From Atopococcus tabaci DSM 17538 (GTDB lineage Bacteria > Bacillota > Bacilli > Lactobacillales > Carnobacteriaceae_A): a stretch of 35,296 nt of DNA. The notes under the pieces were generated by a model that saw only the letters and a list, made by a program, of their open reading frames with translations, had not been told where the DNA came from and searched no databases. How positions within the stretch are numbered: position 1 is the stretch's first letter; every line of letters begins with the position of its first letter. This document shows positions 15,807 to 23,779 of the stretch, one piece after another. The stretch lies in the NCBI RefSeq assembly GCF_000429585.1, contig NZ_AUCD01000015.1, positions 1-35,296 of the forward strand. Direction: 5' to 3'. A program made the position numbers and the translations under genes.

Positions 15807-16832
15807 TCAAGCTCTGATACGGCTGTGTTCTTCATCATAGAAGATGCGGTCGTGTGAAGTGGCTGTGTAGTCTTTGCCGCCGGATGTGAGGGTGATTGGT
15901 TCATTTTCAGGCACTTTTTCCGTGTCGATCAACACATACCCAATGTACTTCTCTACGGTATAGCCGTAAGTAAAGCTGGTTACCTTTCCAACTTCTTCAC
16001 CGTTGTAAGTCACTGGCGCGCCTTCTTCGATGGCAACATCCGCTTCGTCCCCGGTCAAGGTAAAACCGCGCAACCGCATTGGCGATCCCTGTTCCTTTTC
16101 TTTCAGCAGCGCATCTTTTCCGATAAAGTCGGAATCCCAGTCAATGGACAAGTCCAGCATGGCTTCCATCGGAGTCAAGCCGCCGACATCGCTCATCAAA
16201 ACATATCCTTTTTCAACCGGCAGACTCTTCAAGATGACATCCGTGGTCATTTCTTTGATGCCAAACTCTTCTCCCGCTTTCAATAGTTTGGAGCGCAGCT
16301 GGTCTGTCTTATCCGGTTGAATGTAAATCTCGAATCCAAGTTCTCCGGTGAAACCGGCGCGGGCAACCTTTACATCGAGGCCGTCCAGTTTGTTGTCCCG
16401 GATGCGGAAGTACTTTAAGTCATCGATGTTGTCCTGGAGGATTTTGTTCAACAAGTCGCGTGACTTCGGTCCTTGGACGGCGAACATCGAGACATTATGT
16501 GTAATTTCTTCAACGGAAACATCCAAGCTGCCTTTGTGCTTCTCCAGCCAGTCAAGCAGTTCTTTTACATATAAAGTGGACACCCAAAAAGTGTCTTCTG
16601 TCAATCGAAACACAATGACATCATCGATGATTTTTCCATCTTCATTGAGCATGGTCGTATATTGAGCTCTTCCCGGCTTGGTGGCGGCAATTTTGTTGAC
16701 ATAAATTCTGTCCAAGAAAGTCAAGGCATCGGGACCTTTCACTTCTACCAACTGGTGCGTAAAATCATAGAATCCGACATGGTTCCGAATCGTCTCATGC
16801 TCTTGTCTGCGTGCAGCGTCGTTTTTCAACAT
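15807..16832 (-). CDS. GcvT-family aminomethyltransferase-like protein
   Basis: A 341-aa protein with the folate-binding GcvT fold: the N-terminal domain contains RNHVGFYDFTHQLVEVKGPDA and the NEDGKIIDDVIVFRL segment with the conserved Asp, and the C-terminal barrel ends in IGYVLI. In the glycine cleavage system the T-protein moves a methylene unit from aminomethyl-lipoyl H-protein to THF. No gcvH or gcvP is nearby, so a related demethylase role is possible. ATG at 16832 is preferred: AAAGGAG lies 8 bases upstream; the longer frame has no such site. The promoter holds a near-perfect cre, so sugar should repress the gene. It fits the folate theme of the region. Confidence 0.85.
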   Translation of the reverse strand: MLKNDAARRQEHETIRNHVGFYDFTHQLVEVKGPDALTFLDRIYVNKIAATKPGRAQYTTMLNEDGKIIDDVIVFRLTEDTFWVSTLYVKELLDWLEKHKGSLDVSVEEITHNVSMFAVQGPKSRDLLNKILQDNIDDLKYFRIRDNKLDGLDVKVARAGFTGELGFEIYIQPDKTDQLRSKLLKAGEEFGIKEMTTDVILKSLPVEKGYVLMSDVGGLTPMEAMLDLSIDWDSDFIGKDALLKEKEQGSPMRLRGFTLTGDEADVAIEEGAPVTYNGEEVGKVTSFTYGYTVEKYIGYVLIDTEKVPENEPITLTSGGKDYTATSHDRIFYDEEHSRIRA

Positions 16833-16875
16833 AACTGATTCTCCTTTCAAATAATCCGTTTATTCATCTATATTC

Positions 16876-16904
16876 AAGATATGGTAAACGTTTACATAAG
16901 TCAA
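16876..16904 (-). promoter_or_regulatory. Promoter of the gcvT-family gene with internal cre site
   Basis: Minus strand: -35 TTGACT (16904-16899), 17-base spacer, -10 TATCTT (16881-16876). The spacer is filled by TGTAAACGTTTACC (16896-16883), which matches the cre consensus at 13 of 14 positions. CcpA bound here would exclude RNA polymerase. Confidence 0.75.
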
Positions 16905-16937
16905 CTTTTTTAAGTAGGGAAGCTGGCTCAAGACGAG

Positions 16938-16966
16938 AAAAAACCGGCATGGACTGTCCATGCCGG
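16938..16966 (-). terminator. Terminator of the ohr gene
   Basis: CCGGCATGGA pairs with TCCATGCCGG; TTTTTT follows on the minus strand. Confidence 0.85.
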
Positions 16967-16974
16967 TTGGTCGG

Positions 16975-17415
16975 TTATTTGCCTTCTTCGTATTCTACTG
17001 CTTTGACTTCCACATCGATGTTGTTTTGAGTGGCTTTGGAATAAGGGCAGAATTTTTGCGCTTTATCCGCAAGTTCTTGAGCTTTGTCCAACTCCATGCC
17101 TTCAAGGGCAACCTCGTGTTTAACAGCCAGTTTGAAGCCGTTGTCTGTCGAATCTTTCAACAAATACACCGTTGTGGTGATTTGGGATTTATTGGTAATC
17201 TTTTCTTCTGATTTATAATGCTCCAACGCAGAGTGGTAGCATGCGCTGTAACCTAATGCGAAGAGTTGCTCCGGATTGGTTCCTTGGCCGGGACCACCCA
17301 TGTCTTTCGGTGTGGAGACACGTACTTCAAATGAACGATCCGCTAAATGACTCTCCCCGTCACGTCCACCTGTATTGACTGCTGTCGTAGCGTATAAATA
17401 ATCTTTTTCTGCCAT
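16975..17415 (-). CDS. Organic hydroperoxide resistance protein (Ohr/OsmC family)
   Basis: A 146-aa thiol peroxidase that reduces organic and lipid hydroperoxides. Both reactive cysteines are visible in their motifs, GYSACYHSALEHY (peroxidatic Cys near residue 59) and KFCPYSKAT (resolving Cys near residue 122). The CPYSxAT motif is characteristic of Ohr rather than OsmC proper. AAAGGAG lies 9-10 bases before the ATG. A promoter (TTGGAA, 17 bases, TACAAT at 17451-17479) precedes it, and a strong terminator follows. No OhrR repressor gene is adjacent. Confidence 0.92.
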   Translation of the reverse strand: MAEKDYLYATTAVNTGGRDGESHLADRSFEVRVSTPKDMGGPGQGTNPEQLFALGYSACYHSALEHYKSEEKITNKSQITTTVYLLKDSTDNGFKLAVKHEVALEGMELDKAQELADKAQKFCPYSKATQNNIDVEVKAVEYEEGK

Positions 17416-17450
17416 GCATAAACGCTCCTTTCACATTTTGGTACACATCT

Positions 17451-17479
17451 ATTGTAACAATGATTCGGAACGTTTCCAA
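17451..17479 (-). promoter_or_regulatory. Promoter of the ohr gene
   Basis: Minus strand: -35 TTGGAA (17479-17474), 17-base spacer, -10 TACAAT (17456-17451). Confidence 0.6.
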
Positions 17480-17499
17480 CTTATCTGGCCTTGAAACCT

Positions 17500-18309
17500 T
17501 CACAAGGCAAAATCATAAATGGCCTGCGCCACCCCGTGTTCCAAATTGGAAAGGGTGATGTGGTCGCTGACTTCTTTGACTTTGTCCACCGCATTGTCCA
17601 TCGCCACGCCCAAACCTGCGTAAGCGATCATGTCGATGTCGTTTTCATTGTCTCCGACAGCCATGACCCGTTCCCGGGAGAAGCCGAGGATTTCCGTCAA
17701 AACTTTCAACGCTTGGCCTTTGCTGGCTCGTTTGTTCAACACTTCCAAGAAAAACGGTTCGCTCCGTAGCACGGTGTACCGATCGCTCAAGTCCCGAGGC
17801 AGCCGGTCCAACGCAGCATCGATCAATTCGGGCGGATCGATCATCATCATTTTGCTGAACGTCATCTCCGGGTCGATTTCATGCACCGCACGGTAACGCA
17901 AAGGCAGGTTGACGATAAACGATTCTCTCACGGTATAATAGCTGATGTTTTTATTCGGTGTGAAAATCCCTTGGTCGTTGATGGCTTGGAAATGTACGCC
18001 GGCTTTTTCTGCAAGATCGGAAACGGTCAAAAAGTCTTGGTGATTCATAGTGTGATGGGCGAGGATGTCGCCGCTGTGCGAACGCTGGACTAAAGCCCCA
18101 TTGTAGGTAATGACGTAATCTCCGTTATCCGTCAACCCCAGCTGCTCGAGGTAAGGCGTGACGCCGGGCAGCGGGCGGCCGGTGCACAGCACCACTTTGA
18201 TTCCTGCCCGCTTGGCTTGTTGGACAGCGTCATGAACAGCCGGATCAATTTTTCCTTCAGGGTTGAGCAGAGTTCCGTCCATGTCTAAAGCAATCAAATC
18301 CATATTCAT
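17500..18309 (-). CDS. Cof-type HAD phosphatase
   Basis: A 269-aa haloacid-dehalogenase hydrolase of the Cof/YidA group. Motif I is LIALDMDGTLLN (nucleophile Asp near residue 9), motif II is CTGRP, the conserved Lys is in RASKGQAL, and motif IV is AVGDNENDIDMI. The cap domain lies between about 85 and 190. Members dephosphorylate sugar phosphates or pyridoxal or flavin phosphates; the substrate cannot be read from the sequence. The start at 18309 has AAAGGAG 10 bases upstream. It may be the last gene of the lipL-HD hydrolase unit, since only a 20-base gap separates it from the HD gene. Confidence 0.93.
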   Translation of the reverse strand: MNMDLIALDMDGTLLNPEGKIDPAVHDAVQQAKRAGIKVVLCTGRPLPGVTPYLEQLGLTDNGDYVITYNGALVQRSHSGDILAHHTMNHQDFLTVSDLAEKAGVHFQAINDQGIFTPNKNISYYTVRESFIVNLPLRYRAVHEIDPEMTFSKMMMIDPPELIDAALDRLPRDLSDRYTVLRSEPFFLEVLNKRASKGQALKVLTEILGFSRERVMAVGDNENDIDMIAYAGLGVAMDNAVDKVKEVSDHITLSNLEHGVAQAIYDFAL

Positions 18310-18329
18310 CGATGCAAAACTCCTTTAGT

Positions 18330-19700
18330 TTAGTTGTCTGGATGGATGATGGCATTGTTTCGGATGTAGCGGTTGAACTCCTCGACGAGAGGTTCAAACA
18401 AGGAAATTTCTTCTCTTTTAGAAGCGTTCAGGAATTCTTTCGGTACGTAAAAGCGCTCGTCGCCACGAATTTTCCCGGTCAGTGATTTCACCAGTTCGCT
18501 GGCTTCGCTCAATTCCACGATGCTGCCGTCGGGGTACATCAATTCAATCTGGGTTTTTCCGGGTTTGTCGTGGTGCGGTCGGTAAAAATCATACGGAAGG
18601 TCGTAACTGCTGTTGTAGGCAGTATAGTATTCCGTGTCGTATCCCGCTTCTTCGATAATCGATTCCAATTTTTTCAACACAGGTTCGTCTTTTCCCGGAG
18701 TGAACCGCACCGATTTCAATGGACGGCGGTCCAAAAAGCGGCCGGCCAAATCACTTAAAATCGGGTCGTGGTGCTCCTGCCACATCGTAAAGCAGGTCGT
18801 CATCGCTCCGTCATCCAGTCTTAAATAGTCATTTAAGGTAAACGACTCTTCAAAAAACGGCTCAAGCAAACCGACGGGCAGAGAATACTGGGGATCGTGG
18901 TACAATTTTTTTGCGCGTTTCAACAAGCGGTCCAATGTGACTTCCATTCCGCGGGATACCCGGTGGAAATACACCTGCATGTACATCTGGTAGCGGCTGA
19001 CGATGTAATCCTCCACCGCATGCATCCCTTGGAATTGGAAGGCGATGCCGTTTTTGGAGGGACGGATGACACGCAGGATGCGCGTCAAGTCGAAAGCGCC
19101 GTATGTGACACCGGTGAAGTAAGCGTCCCGTTGGAGATAGTCCATCCGGTCGGCATCAATTTGGCTGGAAATCAGCTGCACCACTTGGGGATTTGGATAA
19201 GTATGTTGAATGACGCTTGCGACCTTTTTAGGGAAACCCGGGCCAACGCGCGCCAACACTTGATGGATTTCCGTTTCTGGAGACAAGATGATCCGTGTCG
19301 ACAAGTCTTCGTGGTCAGTGCCGAAAATCGCTTCAAACGTGTGGGAATAGGGACCGTGTCCGATATCATGCAGCAGGGCAGCGCACAGGGCGACGATGCG
19401 TTCGTTGTCGTCCCAGCCGTCTGCGCCCTCTTTTTCCACAGAGAAGTTGCGGACAAACTTGTCGCAAATCCGGCGCGTGATTTCATACACGCCGAGGGAA
19501 TGGGAAAAACGGGAATGTTCCGCTCCGTGGAAAGTGAACGAAGCGGTCCCGAGCTGTTTGATGCGGCGGAGTCGTTGGAATTCTTTTGTGTCGATCAAAT
19601 CCAAAATCAGTTGATGCTGAATGTGAATGTAGCCGTGAACTGGGTCCCGGAAGACTTTTTCAATCGGCAGCAATTCGGTCACATCGTAGGGACGTGTCAT
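18330..19700 (-). CDS. HD-domain phosphohydrolase (YwfO/EF1143 type)
   Basis: A 456-aa metal-dependent hydrolase of the HD superfamily. The motif elements are HSRFSHSLGVYEI (first His), LLHDIGHGPYSHTFE (His-Asp pair) and ISSQIDADRMDYLQRD (distal Asp). The enterococcal relative EF1143 is a deoxynucleoside triphosphate triphosphohydrolase, so control of dNTP pools is the likely role; this is transfer from the family. The N-terminal EKVFRDPVHGYIH is diagnostic for this branch. The ATG overlaps the lipL stop by 4 bases. This lipL-ywfO pairing resembles the ywf region of Bacillus. Confidence 0.92.
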   Translation of the reverse strand: MTRPYDVTELLPIEKVFRDPVHGYIHIQHQLILDLIDTKEFQRLRRIKQLGTASFTFHGAEHSRFSHSLGVYEITRRICDKFVRNFSVEKEGADGWDDNERIVALCAALLHDIGHGPYSHTFEAIFGTDHEDLSTRIILSPETEIHQVLARVGPGFPKKVASVIQHTYPNPQVVQLISSQIDADRMDYLQRDAYFTGVTYGAFDLTRILRVIRPSKNGIAFQFQGMHAVEDYIVSRYQMYMQVYFHRVSRGMEVTLDRLLKRAKKLYHDPQYSLPVGLLEPFFEESFTLNDYLRLDDGAMTTCFTMWQEHHDPILSDLAGRFLDRRPLKSVRFTPGKDEPVLKKLESIIEEAGYDTEYYTAYNSSYDLPYDFYRPHHDKPGKTQIELMYPDGSIVELSEASELVKSLTGKIRGDERFYVPKEFLNASKREEISLFEPLVEEFNRYIRNNAIIHPDN

Positions 19701-20566
19701 TTGAGCACCTCTTCCTGTACGTAATCGCCTAACATCTGGCGGTTGCGTTTGATCATTTTAGTGAAGTTCGTGTCATATTCATCGCGGATGGTTTCGGTAT
19801 AGACGCCTTCTGACAAAGCGGCGCCTTTTTCTTCTAATGTTTCCTTCAATAAGGAGACCACTTTTTCCACGGTGAGCTGCATCTTGAAGGCTTTTTCCAC
19901 AGTGGTCATCACCGACGGGTCGATGTCGGGGAATGTCCATTTTACCGACTCTCCCTGCAGCCCCTGTTCGTAAAATTCTTTGATCATCGATGCCCGTTTG
20001 GTTTGATCCCCGTTGACACTGATGTAAATCATGATGGCCAGCCCGTTTTTGACGCGGCGCTGGGAAATACCGGCGATTTTTTGGCCGTTGACGCTCAAGT
20101 CATAATCGCCCGGGCAATAGGAATCGGAAATTTCATAAGCTTCCACCATTCCGGAGTATTCGCGGAACATCTCCTGGACGAGCTGCAACATGAGGTCGTA
20201 CGCGGTGTTGATAGGGAGGCGCCCTTCTTTTTTGTCAGGGATGATGAGTGAAAAGTTCAACACGCCTTCATCGCCGACAACCGCTAGTCCGCCTGAGTTG
20301 CGGACGATGTAGTCGTATCCGTATGATTGGAACACAGACAGAGCTTCTCCGAAATGAGGCAGTTTGGTATCGGCCATACCTAAAATGACCAGTTCTTGAG
20401 TCGGCCAAATATGCAAAACCGGCTGCCGTGTCTGCCCTACATCAGCCAACAGGCTGTCCGCCAATGCAAAGTGGGAGATGGTCTGGTTGGAAAACGGCAT
20501 GGTCTGCGCTTCATAGACGCGTATCGTTTGGTTGTTCAGTAAATAGGATAACAAATCATTTGACAT
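19697..20566 (-). CDS. lipL: Octanoyl/lipoyl-[GcvH]:protein amidotransferase (LipL)
   Basis: A 289-aa member of the lipoate ligase/octanoyltransferase fold. It contains VRNSGGLAVVGDEGVLN and YCPGDYDLSVNGQKIAGISQRR, the latter with the Cys that forms the acyl intermediate in Bacillus LipL. LipL moves octanoyl or lipoyl groups from the glycine cleavage H-protein to E2 subunits of dehydrogenases. True lipoate ligases use ATP and lack this Cys. The ATG at 20566 is chosen because AGAGGAA lies 5 bases upstream; the longer frame to 20611 has no ribosome site. Coupled to the downstream HD gene. The nearby GcvT-family gene fits an H-protein link, but no gcvH is in the window. Confidence 0.88.
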   Translation of the reverse strand: MSNDLLSYLLNNQTIRVYEAQTMPFSNQTISHFALADSLLADVGQTRQPVLHIWPTQELVILGMADTKLPHFGEALSVFQSYGYDYIVRNSGGLAVVGDEGVLNFSLIIPDKKEGRLPINTAYDLMLQLVQEMFREYSGMVEAYEISDSYCPGDYDLSVNGQKIAGISQRRVKNGLAIMIYISVNGDQTKRASMIKEFYEQGLQGESVKWTFPDIDPSVMTTVEKAFKMQLTVEKVVSLLKETLEEKGAALSEGVYTETIRDEYDTNFTKMIKRNRQMLGDYVQEEVLK

Positions 20567-20801
20567 GGAGATTCCTCTTTTTGGTAATTTTTTTAAGCTC
20601 TTTGAAAACACAGGATTCTTTTGCTTTCAGTATAGCAGAATTAAGCAACAGATGATATTGTGGAACGCAGAAAGAAACTCAAGAGCGAGGACGATTCGTT
20701 GATTTTGTGATAAACTAATGAAGAACCGGATCAAAACGGTTGACCAATGTTTGTAACCAGTGAACAATAAAAAATGAATGAGATGGAAAGGAGTTCTCGA
20801 T

Positions 20802-21239
20802 ATGCAGTCATCATTGAAAAAAGGGCTGCCCGTAGAAATCCATATGGAAACGATTCTTTATCAAAACGGGGAGGTCAATCACCACCAGTACACAGAATCT
20901 GGACGGTTGGTGGAGATGAACGGGTCTTATTATGTCCGTTACGAGGAAACACACGAAGATGGAAATGTACCTGTGACAGTGAAGATGGAAGCCGACGGGG
21001 TTGTGACGGTGATTCGCCGCGGCGAATGGATGACCCGGCTGCGTTTTGATGTGGACCAATCAACCGGAACGCATTATCACACACCGATGGGCGTTTTGCC
21101 GATCCGCATCGATACACAGGACGTCCGCATCAGCTACTACGACCAGCCGTTCTCTGGACGGGTACAAGTGGACTATACATTGAACATGGGCGATCAAAAA
21201 TTAGGGGAATACCATTTGCGATTGCGTTTCACTACATGA
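20802..21239 (+). CDS. DUF1934 family protein (YwiB-like)
   Basis: A 145-aa protein predicted to be a small beta-barrel (alternating beta-strand pattern throughout: SYYVRYEETH, VTVKMEADGVVTVIRRG, GRVQVDYTLNM). Proteins of this family occur next to rpoE and argS in Bacilli, as here. The function is not established. The ATG at 20802 has AAAGGAG 8 bases upstream; a longer frame to 20778 lacks one. The next gene, rpoE, begins 44 bases later. Confidence 0.88.
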   Translation: MQSSLKKGLPVEIHMETILYQNGEVNHHQYTESGRLVEMNGSYYVRYEETHEDGNVPVTVKMEADGVVTVIRRGEWMTRLRFDVDQSTGTHYHTPMGVLPIRIDTQDVRISYYDQPFSGRVQVDYTLNMGDQKLGEYHLRLRFTT

Positions 21240-21283
21240 GTGAGGTAAGATAAGAAGGAAATTTTTGAGAGGACGTGGAAAGA

Positions 21284-21895
21284 GTGGAATTAACCCAATT
21301 TGAAGGGCAACGTAAAGAAGAATTAGCAATGATTGAAGTGGCTCATGCCATTTTGGAAGTTAGAGGAGAGGTCATGCACTTCAACGATTTGTTGAAAGAA
21401 GTGGCTGAGTACTTGGAGTTGGATGACAGCCAAGTGGAAGCTGCGATGACACAGTTTTATACCGATTTGAACATTGACGGCAGCTTCATCTCTTTAGGCG
21501 AACACCGTTGGGGACTGCGTGAATGGTACCCGGTTGATTCCATCGATGAGGAATTGACTCACGACAACGATGAAGAAGATGAGCGTCCACGCAGAAGAAA
21601 ACGCAAAGCAGTGGTGGAAGAAGAGGACTTGGAAGAAGACTTTGACGAAGAGGAATTCGAAGAAGACGAAGAAGAGTTCGAAGAGGAAGAAGAAGAGGAA
21701 GAAGAGGAAGACATCAAATACGGACAACGTGTGGATGTGGATGAGCACGGCGTCATGACCGATGAAGAAGACGAAGAAGATTTGGGAGAATACGAAGAAG
21801 ATCTGACTGTATTAGAGGCAGAACCAGAAGAAGAGTTGGACGAAGACTTTTCTGAAGACGACGATGAAGAAGAGGAAGAAGACGAAGAATTCTGA
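21284..21895 (+). CDS. rpoE: RNA polymerase delta subunit
   Basis: The delta subunit of Firmicutes RNA polymerase, which increases recycling and transcription specificity. Residues 1-90 form the HARE-type winged helix domain (IEVAHAILEVRGEVMHFNDLL, DLNIDGSFISLGEHRWGLREWYP). From about residue 100 the chain is a disordered, very acidic tail (long Glu/Asp runs), here longer than in Bacillus (203 against about 173 aa). A short basic patch, RRRKRK, precedes the acidic part, as known for delta. The GTG at 21284 is the likely start; another GTG at 21275 is only 2 bases from the AGAGG site. Both give the same fold. Confidence 0.93.
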   Translation: MELTQFEGQRKEELAMIEVAHAILEVRGEVMHFNDLLKEVAEYLELDDSQVEAAMTQFYTDLNIDGSFISLGEHRWGLREWYPVDSIDEELTHDNDEEDERPRRRKRKAVVEEEDLEEDFDEEEFEEDEEEFEEEEEEEEEEDIKYGQRVDVDEHGVMTDEEDEEDLGEYEEDLTVLEAEPEEELDEDFSEDDDEEEEEDEEF

Positions 21896-21907
21896 TTCTG
21901 AACATAG

Positions 21908-21945
21908 AAAGAGCTCCTTATCCTGCATAGGATAAGGAGCTCTTT
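21908..21945. terminator. Bidirectional terminator after rpoE and the PepSY gene
   Basis: AAAGAGCTCCTTATCC pairs perfectly with GGATAAGGAGCTCTTT around a 6-base loop. It sits between convergent genes. Confidence 0.85.
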
Positions 21946-21971
21946 GTGTCTATGACCGACAGAACGCGTTT

Positions 21972-22790
21972 TTAATCGTCTTGTTCGATCTCGTGATCCA
22001 AGATTTTTCCGGTAGCCGCATCGATGTCGTACTCATATTCGTGAGTGGAGGAGTGGAATTCAATTTCATAGTGTTTTCTTCCGTCGTCATCGTCCAATTC
22101 CACGTCATCAAACGTCACATCGGATGCGGACACGCCGGCATGTTTCAACGCAATTTGAACAGCTTGTTCTTTTGTTACTGTTTTAGTGCTTATTTTCTTT
22201 TTTGTTTCTCCTTTTGCAGGAGCTGTGTTGGTTTCGGAAGCGTTCACTTGTTTCTTCGGAGCAGATGTTTTCTTATCATCACGGTCATTGGAGGAATCGA
22301 TTTTTTTCTTCGGCGTTTCTGTTTGTTTCTTTTGCTTAGGTTCGTCATTGTTGTCCGCTGTTTTTGTTTCTTTCTTCTCAGAAGCAGCCGGCTTTGTTGT
22401 TTTGGATTGCGTCTTGGAGGAGGCTTTTGCTGCGCCGTTATCACGTTCGAACTTTAATACCTTTTTGGTTACAGCATGGATGTCGTATTCATACTCCACC
22501 TCGTCCACATGAAATTCCAATTCATAAAGTTGGTCATGCTTATCCAGTTCTTCATCGTCAAAGCGGGCGTCTTTTCCGGGTACACCTGCATGGTCAAAAG
22601 CGATTTGTTTTGCTTCATCAAGAGAAAGAAATTCCGGCTGTTTCTCTTCTTGTGCCGCTTCAACAGGTGCTTGGACCTGAGAAATTCCTTTCACGCGAAC
22701 ATCCTCTTTTGCTGCCAGACCGGTTGGCAGACCCACCAAAAGTAAGGCACCTGCAGTGATCCCCAACATCTTTTCCATTTTATTTGCCAT
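21972..22790 (-). CDS. Secreted protein with two PepSY domains
   Basis: The 272-aa protein has a signal peptide (about 1-27, hydrophobic ITAGALLLVGLPTGLAA). Two PepSY-like domains follow, near residues 53-117 and 205-270, each with the pattern FD..ELD..D..YE.EFH....EYEYDI.A.T. They are separated by a Lys/Thr/Ser-rich linker of about 85 residues. PepSY domains are thought to bind or inhibit extracytoplasmic proteases. AGAGGAG precedes the ATG by 8 bases. It has a promoter with the same unusual motif as sigI (22839-22872), so it probably belongs to the sigma-I regulon. It lies directly downstream of the sigI operon. Confidence 0.9.
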   Translation of the reverse strand: MANKMEKMLGITAGALLLVGLPTGLAAKEDVRVKGISQVQAPVEAAQEEKQPEFLSLDEAKQIAFDHAGVPGKDARFDDEELDKHDQLYELEFHVDEVEYEYDIHAVTKKVLKFERDNGAAKASSKTQSKTTKPAASEKKETKTADNNDEPKQKKQTETPKKKIDSSNDRDDKKTSAPKKQVNASETNTAPAKGETKKKISTKTVTKEQAVQIALKHAGVSASDVTFDDVELDDDDGRKHYEIEFHSSTHEYEYDIDAATGKILDHEIEQDD

Positions 22791-22838
22791 GATACTCTCT
22801 CCTCTTTTTTTGTTTTAGCCTTTTTGGCCTTTCACTAA

Positions 22839-22872
22839 TAGAATACGGAGGAAAGAAAAACAAACCGGGGTC
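22839..22872 (-). promoter_or_regulatory. Putative sigma-I promoter of the PepSY gene
   Basis: Minus strand: GACCCC (22872-22867), 19-base spacer, CGTATTCTA (22847-22839). The same two boxes with the same spacing precede sigI. The CCCC-type -35 and CG-type -10 resemble sigma-I promoters described in Bacillus and Clostridium. Confidence 0.7.
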
Positions 22873-22934
22873 GTTGGGAGAAAAGTGGGAAAGTTTTTTC
22901 TAGTGGCTAAAAAACGGTTACAGATGCATGTAAA

Positions 22935-22967
22935 ATGAAAACAGCCGCCTCATATGCGAGCGGCTGT
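22935..22967 (-). terminator. Terminator of the sigI operon
   Basis: ACAGCCGC pairs with GCGGCTGT around an 11-base loop, and TTTTCATTTT follows on the minus strand. It lies just after the stop of the lipoprotein gene. Confidence 0.75.
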
Positions 22968-22989
22968 TCAGAGATGGGAAGGGAAGTGC

Positions 22990-23768
22990 TCAATCCTCTC
23001 CGTCACGTTCATAAATCAATATATTCCCAGTTTCAGCATGTACTTCTACTTCGTATTCGAAACCGCCGTGATGGAATTCAATTTCATAATAGGGCACGCC
23101 ATCGTCTTCATCCAATTCCATGTTGTCGTAAATCACTTCTGTTCCGGAAAGGCCGGCATAGGTCAGAGCATTTTCTTTTACCTGTTCAAGGGTGATTCTG
23201 TTGGGGCCGGCTTCTTCGGTTGAAGCTGAATTCTCTGGTTCTTTTGGTGGGGCAGATGACGTCTGGGAAGACGAGCTGTCTGCTTGAGCGTTTGGAGTGG
23301 AAAAATCCAACTCCATTACCGTTTCTTGGATGGTGTTGCTCAATTGGTTCAAGAAATCCTCGTGAGGCATCACGGAACCAGGTTCCAGTTCCAATGTAAT
23401 GTTGCGGGTGGTTCCATCTGATTCATTCACTAAATGTCCTGCGTCATGAATTAACCCAACAAGGTCCTGGACGACTTCGCGGCTGTCTTTGCCAACATAA
23501 TCCGGGTAAGAAGCAACGATTTCCTCTCCGGCCGGATTCGTGCCGTCCAATCGAGTCACCAACCCTTCTTTGTTGTATTCAATCTGCACTTCGGGATTGA
23601 TGCGCAAGGTCAGTGGCCTGAATTGAAAGAAGCCTGCGTCAAGCTGGATTCTTCAAAGGAGGATGCAGTCTCAGATTCTTCAGGGGAAGAGGCGAGTCCG
23701 CAGCCTGTCAGCATCACGAATGACATCAGTGACAAGAAAACTTTATTTAATAGCTGTTTTTGGGTCAT
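22990..23768 (-). pseudogene. Lipoprotein with RsgI-like ectodomain and PepSY domain, frameshifted
   Basis: The ATG at 23768 (AAGGAGAG upstream) opens a lipoprotein signal with lipobox Cys23 (VMLTGC). This frame stops at 23610 after 52 residues. The rest continues in the -1 frame from about 23630 to the stop at 22990. It contains an RsgI-like ectodomain (LRINPEVQIEYN...GTNPAGEEIV), a Ser/Pro-rich linker and a C-terminal PepSY domain (DNMELDEDDGVPYYEIEFH). A single-base loss in CTTCTTTCAATTC explains the break; a sequencing error is also possible, and no standard slippery heptamer is seen. Third gene of the sigI operon, starting 11 bases after the rsgI stop. Confidence 0.75.
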
Positions 23769-23779
23769 TCCCACTCTCC

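Noticed and set aside
16940-16966. tRNA or other RNA gene in the 16.9 kb gap
   Set aside because: The structure is a plain terminator hairpin; no tRNA or rRNA was recognised anywhere in the window.
18897-19724. 275-aa plus-strand ORF
   Set aside because: It lies antisense to the HD hydrolase, lacks a ribosome site and has no recognisable domain.
23600-23640. Programmed -1 frameshift in the lipoprotein gene
   Set aside because: No X-XXY-YYZ heptamer or downstream structure is evident; a mutation or sequence error is simpler.
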